Source: Ectothiorhodospiraceae bacterium (GTDB lineage Bacteria > Pseudomonadota > Gammaproteobacteria > HK1). From it: a stretch of DNA of 64,000 bases. Where the stretch lies: the NCBI GenBank assembly GCA_024234875.1, contig JACKNM010000015.1, forward strand, positions 62,001-126,000, written 5' to 3'. The notes under the pieces were generated by a model, which was given only the letters and a program-made list of their open reading frames with translations, had not been told where the DNA came from and searched no databases. Below, in pieces: positions 1 through 8,657 of the stretch; position 1 is the first letter of the stretch, and each line of letters starts with the position of its first letter. The position numbers were made by a program, and so were the translations under genes.

Positions 1-1494
1 CGTCGCCAGGCGCGCCGAGTCCTCCTCACCGGTGGCGACCACGCGTACCAGGTCCGAGATGTCGTCGACGACCAGCGCGATCGGTCTGCCACGAACCCCG
101 TCCCAGCCGTCGAGAAGGATGGCGGTGAGACGAAGCAGGCGCCGGCCGAGGCGTCCCACCGTGGCCTGGCGACCGTGCTGCCCGGGCCCCACGCCGACCC
201 TGTCCAGCAGTCCACCGAGCTCGGGAATCGGCAGCGCTCGCTCGACCGGTAGCCGATAGACCATGGCGGATTCGGCGCGGAGGAACTCGAGGAGTTGCTG
301 GTTCACCGACAGCACGCGTCGGTCCTGGTCGATGACCGCGACGCCGGAGCTCAGCCCCGCCACCAGCTGGTTCGCGTAGCCCTCGGTGCGCAGTGCCGAC
401 TCGGCCCTGGCTTCCATGTAGGCGTCGAGCACGTAGGCGAGGTCGAAGAAGACGCCGCGCAGGAATGCGTCGGCCACTGCCGGAAACCGCGCACCGAAGG
501 CGGCCGCACCGCGGCGCAGTAGCGCGGCGACCTGGTGCGCGAGTCCGACCAGATACCACTGTGGCGTGAGCCCGATGCGCTCGTGCACGACGCCAACCCG
601 AATACGCGAGGTCGCGTAGGGTCGGTCGAAGCTGCCGCGAAAGAATTCCTCCCAGAACGACGCGACCTGACGCATCAGTCGCTCGACTGTCGCTTGCGGG
701 ACGAGGGCGGCGGTCTCCGGGTGTTGCGAGAAGACCTGATAGAACTCCGCGAGGATCTCGGGCATCGCGGACCGAAGCTCGGTGCCGAGCTCGCGCAGGA
801 GCGCGATCTGTGGCTCGCCGAGGCCGAGGAAGTTGCGGCGGGTATCGACCGCGGACTGGGTCAGACGCGCGCCGGCGAGCGGGGGACGGCGTTCCGCCGA
901 CCGGGCGCCCTCGGTCGCGCGAGTCTCGGGCGCCGCGGCGACGGCGTCGAGCGCTGCGTGTTGCCGGCTGACTTCCTGCCGGTGCAGTGTCTCGGCCATG
1001 CCGTACGCGTCGAGGACGATGGTGGCGTCGAACAACACGGTCGAGATCAGGGTCGCCACGTCCTCCACGGCGCGCGGGTCGGGGTCCGCCCGGTCGAGGA
1101 GCGCCGGGAGTCGGTCGCCGACGATGTGCGCATAGGTGCACAGGAACCACTGTGGCGGCAACCCGGCGCGGTGGTGGGCGACGCCGATGCGGATGCGGTC
1201 GAGGACGTAGTCCCAGCCGATGCTCGCCTCGAACACGGAGGCGACGTACTCCCGCTGCTCGCGCTCGAGTCGCGCGACGACACGCTCGTCGGTGAGGAGG
1301 CTCGCCAGCTCCGGGACGAGCCGAAAGCGCGCGTGCAGCGCGTGCACGTCTTGCTCGACGGTTGCGCTGATTCGTGGCCAGACGGCTCGCAGGCGGGCGC
1401 GCCCCGTCTCGGAGATTCCGAGCGCGGTGGTCCGGCGCAAGACCTCGGACGGTGACAGCCCGAGTCCGGTGGCGATGTCGTCTCGATGCGTCAT
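1..1494 (-). CDS. Tandem protoglobin-PAS sensor protein (5' part, runs off left edge)
   Basis: I read 498 residues from ATG at 1494 (GAGAG just upstream) with no stop before the window edge, so the C-terminus is missing. Residues about 1-195 and 205-370 are two globin-coupled-sensor (protoglobin) domains. Each carries the helix-F pattern IGVxH...GLxPQW: IGVAHHRAGLPPQW with His107 and VGVVHERIGLTPQW with His304, the expected proximal haem ligands. Residues about 375-485 look like a PAS domain (GVAVIDQDRRVLSVN). A charged stretch (GEEDSARLAT) at the edge would suit the start of a histidine-kinase or GGDEF output module. In this family haem binds O2, NO or CO and gates the output. The output type cannot be seen. 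It is divergent from the arsenic cluster. Confidence 0.85.
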   Translation of the reverse strand, partial: MTHRDDIATGLGLSPSEVLRRTTALGISETGRARLRAVWPRISATVEQDVHALHARFRLVPELASLLTDERVVARLEREQREYVASVFEASIGWDYVLDRIRIGVAHHRAGLPPQWFLCTYAHIVGDRLPALLDRADPDPRAVEDVATLISTVLFDATIVLDAYGMAETLHRQEVSRQHAALDAVAAAPETRATEGARSAERRPPLAGARLTQSAVDTRRNFLGLGEPQIALLRELGTELRSAMPEILAEFYQVFSQHPETAALVPQATVERLMRQVASFWEEFFRGSFDRPYATSRIRVGVVHERIGLTPQWYLVGLAHQVAALLRRGAAAFGARFPAVADAFLRGVFFDLAYVLDAYMEARAESALRTEGYANQLVAGLSSGVAVIDQDRRVLSVNQQLLEFLRAESAMVYRLPVERALPIPELGGLLDRVGVGPGQHGRQATVGRLGRRLLRLTAILLDGWDGVRGRPIALVVDDISDLVRVVATGEEDSARLAT

Positions 1495-1690
1495 CTCTCG
1501 GCGATGCCTGTCTGGCGGAACCTGCGGGGACGAGCCCGACCCGACCCTGCGCCGACGTGGCGCAATCATGCCGGCAACCGGGGCGTCGCCGCCAGCGCCG
1601 GAGCGCCCGCGCGCCGGGTCCTCGCGCGGACCTCGGCCCCGGCCCGTCGCGCCGCCCGAATCTCGCCCGGCGGCCTGCCGCGCGCGGTGG

Positions 1691-1723
1691 TTGACGATAT
1701 TCGATATTTCGGGAAAATACGAA
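1691..1723 (+). promoter_or_regulatory. Putative ArsR operator/promoter of the arsenic operon
   Basis: TTGACG (1691-1696) looks like a -35 box. An imperfect inverted repeat TTCG-A-TATTT / AAATA-CGAA (1700-1723) lies immediately before the ATG at 1727, over the expected -10 region. This AT-rich patch stands out in a GC-rich surround, as ArsR boxes do. There is no Shine-Dalgarno sequence before 1727, so the message may be leaderless or nearly so. The rest of 1495-1690 holds no gene I can support. Confidence 0.5.
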
Positions 1724-1726
1724 GCC

Positions 1727-2674
1727 ATGTCCGAGGACGACGTCATCGAGGCGCTGGCCGCGCTGTCGCATCCGATTCGACTGCGCGCGCTTCGGCTGCT
1801 GGTCGACATGGGGCCGGGCGGGCTGCCGGCGGGAGAAATCGCCGGGACCCTCGCGGTTCCGGCGTCGACGCTCTCGACGCATCTCGCCCAGCTCCACCGC
1901 GCGGGGCTGGTCAGCGCGCGGCGCGCCCGGCGGCAGGTGCGCTACGCGGTGCGCGCACCTGGCACTCGTGCCCTGGTGGAGTATCTGGTTCGGGATTGCT
2001 GCGCCGATCGGTCCGACCTGAGCGGCTACTCGGGGCCGCCGGTGGGCGCACCGCCTTCGGAGACGGCACCTGCCTCTGCCCCGGCCACGGTGTCGCTGCT
2101 GGCTCCGCGAGCGCGCGGTCGAGCAGCGGCGCATGTCGGCGCGGAGGCCGGCGACGGCCGGCTGCACGTGTTGTTCCTCTGCAGCGCGAACTCCGCGCGG
2201 AGCATCTTCGCCGAGTGTCTCCTGCGCCGCATGGGGGGCGGGCGGTTCGTCGTCCACAGCGCCGGAAGCAACCCGGCGGGCGCCGTCAACCCGTATGCGT
2301 TGGAGGTCCTGCGCCGCAACCACTTTCCGGTCGACGCGCTGCGCAGCAAGAGCTGGAACGAGTTCGCGATGCCAGGGGCGCCGCGGTTGGACTTCGTGCT
2401 CACGGTGTGTGACCGAGCGGCGGCGGAGGCGTGTCCGGTGTGGCCCGGGCAACCGTCGAGAGCGCACTGGGCAGTCGCCGATCCGGCGGCGGCCGACGGT
2501 GCGCAGTGGGAGCAGCGCGCCGCCTTCACTCGGGCCTTCGCCGAGCTGGAACGGCGAGTCGGCGCGTTCGTGGGTCTTCCGCTCGAGTCGCTCGGGCGGG
2601 TGAAGTTGCAACGGCGACTCGAGGCGATCGGGCGAATCACCCTCGAGCGCGCCGCCGAGACGACAGGAGCATGA
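1727..2674 (+). CDS. ArsR repressor fused to low-molecular-weight-type arsenate reductase
   Basis: 315 residues. Residues 1-90 are an ArsR/SmtB winged helix (SHPIRLRALRLL, then recognition-helix sequence STLSTHLAQLHRAGLV). It is followed by Cys91-Cys92, placed like the arsenite-binding cysteines of AfArsR-type regulators. After a proline/alanine linker (about 100-143), residues 146-300 are an arsenate reductase of the LMW-phosphatase fold, with the C-X5-R loop CSANSAR (Cys152, Arg158) and HSAGS. The protein would sense As(III) and reduce As(V) to As(III) for the exporter encoded 6 bp downstream. Natural ArsR-ArsC fusions are known. I chose ATG 1727 because it opens exactly at the ArsR domain; longer in-frame starts would add low-complexity sequence. 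Confidence 0.9.
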   Translation: MSEDDVIEALAALSHPIRLRALRLLVDMGPGGLPAGEIAGTLAVPASTLSTHLAQLHRAGLVSARRARRQVRYAVRAPGTRALVEYLVRDCCADRSDLSGYSGPPVGAPPSETAPASAPATVSLLAPRARGRAAAHVGAEAGDGRLHVLFLCSANSARSIFAECLLRRMGGGRFVVHSAGSNPAGAVNPYALEVLRRNHFPVDALRSKSWNEFAMPGAPRLDFVLTVCDRAAAEACPVWPGQPSRAHWAVADPAAADGAQWEQRAAFTRAFAELERRVGAFVGLPLESLGRVKLQRRLEAIGRITLERAAETTGA

Positions 2675-2680
2675 CGCAGC

Positions 2681-3769
2681 GTGTCTGATTCATCCGCGAG
2701 TCCCATGGTCGAGCGTGCGCCGGCCGGCATCGGTTTCTTCGAGAAGTGGCTGTCGGTCTGGGTGGCGCTCTGCATCGCCGCGGGGCTCGTGCTCGGCAAT
2801 GCGTTCCCGGCGCTGTTCGCGATGCTGGCGAGTTGGGAGTACGCGTCGGTCAACCTGGTTGTCGCATTGCTCATCTGGGCCATGGTCTATCCGATGATGG
2901 TCAACGTGGACTTCACCAGCCTGCGCCACGTCGGCGATCGGCCGAAAGGGCTGGTGATCACGCTGGTGGTCAACTGGCTGCTCAAGCCATTCACCATGGC
3001 CGCCCTCGGGGTGCTGTTCTTCGAGGTGGTGTTCGCAGACCTCATCGCCCCCGCCGACGCAGCCCAGTACATCGCCGGGCTCATCCTGCTCGGGGCGGCG
3101 CCGTGCACCGCGATGGTCTTCGTGTGGTCGCAGCTCACGCGCGGTGACGCGACCTACACCCTGGTCCAGGTGTCCGTGAACGACGTGGTGATGGTCTTCG
3201 CGTTCGCGCCGATCGTCGCGTTCCTCCTCGGCATCACCGACATCGCGGTGCCGTGGGAGACGCTTCTGCTGTCGGTCGTCCTCTACGTCGTGATCCCGCT
3301 GGCGGCGGGTGCGCTGACGCGGCGCTGGCTGCTCCGGCACGCCGAGCGCGGCCAGTCGGGCACCGATGTGGTGGGGCGGTTCTGTGAGGCGGTGAAGCCG
3401 GTCTCGGTCGTGGGCCTGTTGGCGACGGTGGTGCTGCTCTTCGGATTCCAGGGCCAGACGATCCTCGCCCAACCGCTGGTGATCGCGCTGATCGCGGTGC
3501 CGCTGGTGATCCAGTCGTACGGTGTGTTCGTGGTCGCCTATGCCGCCGCTCGTGCGTGGCGAGTCCCGTTCGACGTCGCCGCGCCGTGCGCCCTGATCGG
3601 GACCTCGAACTTCTTCGAGCTCGCGGTCGCCGTCGCCATCAGCGTGTTCGGGCTGGACTCCGGTGCCGCTCTCGCCACCGTGGTCGGCGTCCTGGTGGAG
3701 GTGCCGGTCATGTTGTCACTGGTTGCGGTGGCGAATCGGACCCGCGACTGGTTTCCGAGCGCGTCCTGA
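2681..3769 (+). CDS. acr3: Arsenite efflux permease, ACR3 family
   Basis: 362 residues with about ten hydrophobic segments. Family marks are AMVYPMMVNVDF and LGAAPCTAMVFVWSQLTRGD, the latter holding the conserved essential cysteine of ACR3 exporters. It should extrude As(III) through the inner membrane using the proton-motive force, removing the product of the upstream reductase. It starts with GTG at 2681, 6 bp after the arsRC stop and downstream of CAGGAG. An in-frame ATG at 2705 is an alternative start. It is second in the operon arsRC-acr3-gapdh-arsJ. Confidence 0.95.
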   Translation: MSDSSASPMVERAPAGIGFFEKWLSVWVALCIAAGLVLGNAFPALFAMLASWEYASVNLVVALLIWAMVYPMMVNVDFTSLRHVGDRPKGLVITLVVNWLLKPFTMAALGVLFFEVVFADLIAPADAAQYIAGLILLGAAPCTAMVFVWSQLTRGDATYTLVQVSVNDVVMVFAFAPIVAFLLGITDIAVPWETLLLSVVLYVVIPLAAGALTRRWLLRHAERGQSGTDVVGRFCEAVKPVSVVGLLATVVLLFGFQGQTILAQPLVIALIAVPLVIQSYGVFVVAYAAARAWRVPFDVAAPCALIGTSNFFELAVAVAISVFGLDSGAALATVVGVLVEVPVMLSLVAVANRTRDWFPSAS

Positions 3770-3856
3770 CACGCGCGCCGAGAGAGGGTGCCGAGGGCCG
3801 CCTTCGCGCGCTCGCGCGTCGGGCTCGATCTCGGTCGCTGCCAGGTGGGAGGCGAG

Positions 3857-4867
3857 ATGGCGAGAATTGCGATCAATGGGCTGGGGCGCATGGGAAAGCT
3901 CGTCCTGCGCGCGCTGCACGAGCGCGGCATGCTCGGCGACGTGGTGCTCCTCAACGAGCCGCGTGGTGACGCCGAGCAGCTCGCCCTCCTGCTCGAGTTC
4001 GACTCGGTGCACGGTCGCTGGCCGGTGTCCGTCGCGCACGAGGAGGCGGCGCTGGTGGTCGACGGTCATCGCGCGGCGCTGACGCGGGTGTCGCGAATCG
4101 AGGCACTGCCACTTTCCACGCTCGGTGTCGACCTGGTGGTCGACTGCACCGGGGTGTTCAAGACTCCGGAGAAGGTCGAGCCCTACTTCGCGGCCGGGGT
4201 GCGCAAGGTCGTGGTGTCCGCGCCCATCAAGGAAGCACCGGCGTTGAATCTCGTCTACGGGGTCAACCACCAGCGCTACGACGCGGCGCTGCATCACCTG
4301 GTCACCGCCGCGAGCTGCACCACCAACTGCCTCGCCCCGGTGGTGAAGGTCGTGCACGAGGGAATCGGCATCCGCCACGGCACCATCACCACGATTCACG
4401 ACGTGACCAACACCCAGACCATGGTGGACCGTCCGGCCAAGGACGCGCGGCGTGCGCGGTCGGCGCTCGCCAACCTCGTGCCGACCACCACCGGCTCGGC
4501 CACCGCGATCGCGCTCATCTACCCGGAGCTCGCCGGTCGACTCAGTGGGCATGCGGTCCGGGTGCCGCTGCTCAACGCCTCGTTGACCGACTGCGTGTTC
4601 GAGGTCGAGCGTCCGACCACCGCCGACGAGGTCAATGCGTTGTTCGCGCGGGCGGCCGAGGGTGAGCTGGCCGGGATCCTCGGCTTCGAGCGACGGCCCC
4701 TGGTGTCGAGCGACTTCGTCGGCGACCCGCGCTCGGCGATCGTCGACGGCCCGTCGACGCTGGTGGTCGACGCGACGCAGGTGAAGGTCTACGCGTGGTA
4801 CGACAACGAGTGGGGCTATGCCTGCCGGCTGGCCGACGTCACCCGCCTCGTCGTCACCGCGATGTGA
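3857..4867 (+). CDS. Glyceraldehyde-3-phosphate dehydrogenase of the ArsJ pathway
   Basis: 336 residues from ATG 3857, preceded by GGGAGG. N-terminal Rossmann motif INGLGRMGKLVLRAL; catalytic cysteine in SCTTNCLAP; C-terminal YDNEWGYACR. Directly upstream of arsJ, this is the arsenic-linked paralogue. In the established ArsJ pathway this enzyme uses arsenate in place of phosphate to form 1-arseno-3-phosphoglycerate, which ArsJ exports. That gives an As(V) efflux route alongside the ArsC/Acr3 As(III) route. A housekeeping role cannot be excluded, but the operon position argues against it. Confidence 0.93.
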   Translation: MARIAINGLGRMGKLVLRALHERGMLGDVVLLNEPRGDAEQLALLLEFDSVHGRWPVSVAHEEAALVVDGHRAALTRVSRIEALPLSTLGVDLVVDCTGVFKTPEKVEPYFAAGVRKVVVSAPIKEAPALNLVYGVNHQRYDAALHHLVTAASCTTNCLAPVVKVVHEGIGIRHGTITTIHDVTNTQTMVDRPAKDARRARSALANLVPTTTGSATAIALIYPELAGRLSGHAVRVPLLNASLTDCVFEVERPTTADEVNALFARAAEGELAGILGFERRPLVSSDFVGDPRSAIVDGPSTLVVDATQVKVYAWYDNEWGYACRLADVTRLVVTAM

Positions 4868-4874
4868 GCGAGCC

Positions 4875-6182
4875 ATGACTCCAGCCGACTCCACACCGTA
4901 CCGGCGCCGGCTGGCCGCGTACGCCGCGGTCACCGCCGCCTACTGGGCGTTCATGCTCACCGACGGCGCCTTGCGGATGCTGGTGCTGTTGCACTTCCAC
5001 ACCCTCGGGTTCTCACCGATCCAGCTCGCCTACCTGTTCCTGCTCTACGAGCTGATGGGCGTGGTCACCAATCTTTCGGCAGGGTGGCTCGCCGCCCGCT
5101 TCGGCCTGACCAGCACCCTGTACTCGGGTCTCGGACTGCAGATCGCAGCCCTGGCCGCGCTCGCTCGACTCGACCCCGAGTGGGCGACATCGACCTCGGT
5201 GATCTTCGTGATGGTGGTGCAGGCGGCGTCCGGGGTGGCGAAGGATCTGGCCAAGATGAGCGCCAAGAGCGCGGTCAAGGTGCTGGCACCCGCGTCCGAG
5301 CAAGGGGCGCTGTTTCGCTGGGTCGCGGTGCTCACCGGGTCGAAGAACACGGTCAAGGGGGTCGGCTTCTTCCTCGGCGCGGCCCTGCTCGGCCTGCTCG
5401 GATTCGAGCGCTCGGTGCTGGCGATGGCCATCGGGCTCGCCGTCATCCTCCTCGCGGTGATGGTCTCGATGCCGCCAGGGCTGCCGGTCGGGCGCAAGGA
5501 CGCGAAGCTGCGCGAGGTGCTCTCGAAGGATCCGAGCATCAACCGCCTGAGCGCGGCCAGGCTGTTCCTGTTCGGCGCGCGAGACACCTGGTTCGTGGTC
5601 GGCGTCCCCATCTACTTCTACGCGGTCCTGTCCGACGGCACGGTCGCCGGGAGTCGTGCCGCGTTCTTCCAGATCGGCACCTTCATGGCGGCGTGGATCG
5701 TGGGGTACGGAATCATCCAGGCTGCGGCGCCACGGCTGCTCCGAGCGCGCGACAAGTCCGTCACCGAGGCGGTGACTCTCGCCCGGCGTTGGGTCGGGGC
5801 GTTGGCGCTGATACCGACCGCACTCGCCGGAGCGAGCCTGGTCGGGACCGGCTCGGCCTGGCTGACCGTCACCCTGGTGCTCGGTCTGCTCCTCTTCGGC
5901 GCGGCATTCGCACTGAACAGCGCGCTGCACTCGTACCTGATCCTCGCGTTCTCGCGAAGCTCGCGGGTGACGATGGACGTCGGCTTCTACTACATGTCGA
6001 ATGCGGCCGGCCGCCTGCTCGGAACGCTCCTGTCGGGCGTGAGCTATCAGGTGGGCGGGCTGACCGCATGCCTGGCGGCGGCGGCGATCATGACCACCTC
6101 GAGCTGGATCTGCGCATCGCGGCTCGAGCGAATCGCGCTCGCCGGAGACGGAGGAAGGGCGTCATCGGGCCGCGCGGCCTGA
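4875..6182 (+). CDS. arsJ: ArsJ organoarsenical efflux permease (MFS)
   Basis: 435 residues, about 11-12 membrane segments, starting at ATG 4875, 7 bp after the GAPDH stop. The N-terminus (YWAFMLTDGALRMLVLLHF) and the loop QAASGVAKDLAKMSAKSAVK are characteristic of ArsJ and distinct from typical drug-efflux MFS proteins. Its known substrate is 1-arseno-3-phosphoglycerate made by the preceding enzyme. Last gene of the plus-strand arsenic operon; it meets the minus-strand GNAT-FAD gene end to end with 6 bp between the stops. Confidence 0.93.
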   Translation: MTPADSTPYRRRLAAYAAVTAAYWAFMLTDGALRMLVLLHFHTLGFSPIQLAYLFLLYELMGVVTNLSAGWLAARFGLTSTLYSGLGLQIAALAALARLDPEWATSTSVIFVMVVQAASGVAKDLAKMSAKSAVKVLAPASEQGALFRWVAVLTGSKNTVKGVGFFLGAALLGLLGFERSVLAMAIGLAVILLAVMVSMPPGLPVGRKDAKLREVLSKDPSINRLSAARLFLFGARDTWFVVGVPIYFYAVLSDGTVAGSRAAFFQIGTFMAAWIVGYGIIQAAAPRLLRARDKSVTEAVTLARRWVGALALIPTALAGASLVGTGSAWLTVTLVLGLLLFGAAFALNSALHSYLILAFSRSSRVTMDVGFYYMSNAAGRLLGTLLSGVSYQVGGLTACLAAAAIMTTSSWICASRLERIALAGDGGRASSGRAA

Positions 6183-6188
6183 GCGACC

Positions 6189-8000
6189 TCAGGAGCTCGA
6201 CCCGGCGCAGCAATCGGCACCGGCAGTGGTCGGCGCGCAGGCCGGGGCGCAGCAGCGCGGCTCGCCGACCTCGGTGACACCCGCGCTCTGACAGACACCG
6301 GTCTCCGGTAGCACCAGCTCCACGCGGTCGGCCGCCGCGATGTCGCCGGCGAGCGCCGCGACCACCGAGCGCGCCTGCTCGAACCCGGTCGCCATCAGGA
6401 AGGTCGGCGCTCGTCCGTAGCTCTTGGCGCCGATGGTGTAGAAGCCCGGCTCAGGATGCGCGAGCTCGCGGTGCCCGTGCGGGCGGACCGTGCCGCAGCT
6501 GTGCACGTTGGGATCGATCAACGGCCCCAGGGCCGCGGCCGACTCGAGCCACGGGTCGACCGCCACACGCAGCTCGCGAACGATGCCGAGGTCGGGCCGC
6601 TGACCGGTCGCGCAGATGATCTGGTCGATCCCCTCGACCGCGATCGGGTGGCCGGAGGGATCGGTGCCGGTGACGGTGAGGGTGCCGGCGTCGTGGCGCC
6701 GGAGCCCGGTGACGTGCAGGCCCTCGACGAGCGCCAGACCGCCGCTGCTCGACAGCGCCCTGAGTGCAGTTCCGAGGGCGCCTCGCGCCGGGAGCGCGTC
6801 GGCCGCGCCGCCACCGAAGACCCTGGCGAGCGAGGTCGTGCGCACACCCCAGACGATGCGGGTGGTCGGCTCGTGCTGCGCCAGCGCGGCCAGGGCGAGC
6901 AGGGCGTTGGCGGCCGAATGGCCGGAGCCGACCACCAGGGTGCGCCGCCCACGGTAGCGGGCCTGGTCGCGGCCGAGAACGTCGGGGATCCCATAGACGA
7001 TCGCGTCGGCGTGCTCGACCTCGCCGAGTGCCGGCAGCCCGTTGGCGCCGAGTGGGTTCGGAGTCGACCACGTGCCGCTCGCGTCGATCACCGCGCGCGC
7101 ACGGAACTCGACCGGTGTGTCCCCCCGAATCGCACGGATGACGAACGGCGCGTTCTCGCGCCCAGCGGTGCGGACCTTGTCGAAACCGTCCCGGCTGATC
7201 GCGACGACCCGCGTCCCGAGGTGAATCGCGGCCGCGACCGCTGGCAGAGTGGCAAACGGGGCGAGCACGCGATCGACCACCTCGCTCGCCAACGGCTCGA
7301 CGTCGTCCGCCGGTGGCACCCAGCCGGCGGCGCGCAGTTGTGCCGCCATCGCCGGGTCGATGTCGTGGCGCCATGGCGAGAACAGGCGGACGTGACCGTA
7401 GGCGAGGAGGTTCGCGCCGACGCTGTCGCCGGCCTCGAGCACCAGTGGCTCGATCCCACGCTCGAGCAGTCGCGCGACGGCGGCGAGGCCGACGGGACCG
7501 GCCCCGATCACCGCCACCGGTGGCACGTCCACCGCCGGGGGGCGCGGCCAGTCGCCGAGGTCCGCGGACATGAGCACCGCGCTGGCGGGGCAGGCGCCCT
7601 GAAACTCGGCCGACGCGGCAAGCGCCGGGGGCGCGGTGCCGGGCGCTCGACGCCGAAACCCCATGCGCTCGAAGTAGCGCGGGGCGGTCACGGTCAACAG
7701 ATGGACGGAGCGTACACCGCGACGGGCGAGGCCCGCGCACAAGGTGTCCACGACGGCGCGTCCGATGCCCTGGCCCTGGAGGTTCGGCGCCACCGCCAGC
7801 GACCGCATCAGCGCGACGTCCCCGTAGATCTCGGCGCCCGCGCAACCGACCACCACCCCGTCACGAACCGCCACCAGGAAGTCGCCCAGGTGATCGCGGG
7901 CTCCGGCGAGTGGGAGATGGCCGACCTCCAAGAGCGAGCGGATCGCGGGCCAGTCCTCGGCGGTGGCTCCGCGGAGGGAGAAGTCACGTGTGTGCGACAT
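6189..8000 (-). CDS. Fusion of ArsN-like GNAT acetyltransferase and FAD-dependent oxidoreductase with cysteine-rich tail
   Basis: 603 residues. Residues about 5-150 are a GNAT N-acetyltransferase (VAPNLQGQGIGRAVVDTL is the acetyl-CoA loop), of the kind annotated ArsN2 in arsenic islands. Residues about 160-560 are a flavoprotein monooxygenase/thioredoxin-reductase-like domain with VIGAGPVGLAAVARLLE (FAD) and VVGSGHSAANALLAL (NAD(P)H), similar to oxidoreductases placed next to arsenic genes (ArsO-like). The last 25 residues hold six cysteines in CC..C..CC spacing, a plausible As(III) or metal site. It probably acts on an organic or inorganic arsenical or its thiol conjugate; the reaction is not known to me. 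The MarR gene stop is 2 bp upstream. Confidence 0.82.
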   Translation of the reverse strand: MSHTRDFSLRGATAEDWPAIRSLLEVGHLPLAGARDHLGDFLVAVRDGVVVGCAGAEIYGDVALMRSLAVAPNLQGQGIGRAVVDTLCAGLARRGVRSVHLLTVTAPRYFERMGFRRRAPGTAPPALAASAEFQGACPASAVLMSADLGDWPRPPAVDVPPVAVIGAGPVGLAAVARLLERGIEPLVLEAGDSVGANLLAYGHVRLFSPWRHDIDPAMAAQLRAAGWVPPADDVEPLASEVVDRVLAPFATLPAVAAAIHLGTRVVAISRDGFDKVRTAGRENAPFVIRAIRGDTPVEFRARAVIDASGTWSTPNPLGANGLPALGEVEHADAIVYGIPDVLGRDQARYRGRRTLVVGSGHSAANALLALAALAQHEPTTRIVWGVRTTSLARVFGGGAADALPARGALGTALRALSSSGGLALVEGLHVTGLRRHDAGTLTVTGTDPSGHPIAVEGIDQIICATGQRPDLGIVRELRVAVDPWLESAAALGPLIDPNVHSCGTVRPHGHRELAHPEPGFYTIGAKSYGRAPTFLMATGFEQARSVVAALAGDIAAADRVELVLPETGVCQSAGVTEVGEPRCCAPACAPTTAGADCCAGSSS

Positions 8001-8002
8001 CG

Positions 8003-8479
8003 TCAGCGCCCTCCGGCAATGGTCGATGGTGCCGCCGCGTGGTGCCCCTCGTCTTCACGCAGCGCGTGGAGCAGCATCTCGAGCGACCGCTCGACCTGCG
8101 CGCGGTCGCGCGGGGCCAGCCGAGCCAGGAGCCGGGACGCGTGGGCGTCGAGGGTGCTCTCGAGCGCATCGACACGAGCGCGACCTGCGCTGGTGAGCTC
8201 GACCAGAACGCTCCTGGCGTCGCGTGGGTTGGCCACCTTCCTCACCACGCCCTGACGCGCCAGACCGTCGATCGCGCGGGACACCCAGCTCTTCTCGAGA
8301 CCGAGGCGCTCGCCCAGCTCGACCGGAGGGAGCGGACCCGAGCGGCCGAGCTCGACCAGCAGGTGACACTGGGTGCTGGTGGTTCCACCGCAACAATCGG
8401 CCAGGACTCGCTGGGCTCGCGCGTACCTGCGCGTGACCTCGCGAAGCAGGGCATGTGGCGATTCGGGACTGCGTGTCAT
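8003..8479 (-). CDS. MarR-family regulator with candidate three-cysteine thiol sensor
   Basis: 158 residues from ATG 8479. Winged-helix core: LLVELGRSG..LPPVELGERLGLEKSWVSRAIDGL, then wing region with NPRDARSVLVELT. Cys29, Cys30 and Cys38 (DCCGGTTSTQC) are clustered in the first helices, where a trivalent arsenical could bind. This is inferred from the motif and the neighbours. A longer reading from TTG at 8545 would put the coding sequence through a perfect palindrome (8525-8545), so I prefer the ATG. It is co-transcribed with the GNAT-FAD gene and probably controls it and itself. Confidence 0.85.
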   Translation of the reverse strand: MTRSPESPHALLREVTRRYARAQRVLADCCGGTTSTQCHLLVELGRSGPLPPVELGERLGLEKSWVSRAIDGLARQGVVRKVANPRDARSVLVELTSAGRARVDALESTLDAHASRLLARLAPRDRAQVERSLEMLLHALREDEGHHAAAPSTIAGGR

Positions 8480-8524
8480 CGGCGCGGACCAGTCGACGGC
8501 CGGCCAATGCTCCTGCGGGGGCCT

Positions 8525-8545
8525 TTGGTTGTCAATAGCAACCAA
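8525..8545. promoter_or_regulatory. Palindromic operator upstream of the MarR gene
   Basis: TTGGTTG - 7 nt - CAACCAA is a perfect inverted repeat with 7-bp arms, 46 bp upstream of the marR-like ATG. Its size (21 bp) and TTG...CAA ends fit a MarR dimer site. On the minus strand TTGACA is formed inside it, so it may overlap the -35 box. The rest of 8546-8657 shows nothing else. Confidence 0.55.
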
Positions 8546-8657
8546 CTGGGCGGCGCAGGAGAGACCCGGCGCGGAGCGCCGCCCGGGCGATGGACGGGTG
8601 GGCTCGGTGCTCGCGTCGGTCCGCGGCGCGGCGGGCGCTCGACCTCGCCGCGCGCGC

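Noticed and set aside
26..2611. Long minus-strand open frame of 861 codons over the left end
   Set aside because: Arg/Pro-rich composition, typical of a GC-rich shadow frame. It overlaps the globin sensor in another frame and the ArsR-ArsC gene antisense, both of which have clear domains.
2690..3472. Minus-strand frame rich in His, Arg, Glu and Asp opposite acr3
   Set aside because: Antisense image of a hydrophobic membrane-protein gene; the same charged pattern appears opposite every transporter here (for example opposite tctAB and the ABC permeases).
8480..8545. Longer MarR protein starting at TTG 8545
   Set aside because: The extra 22 codons would be translated from the perfect palindrome, and the conserved fold begins after the ATG at 8479.
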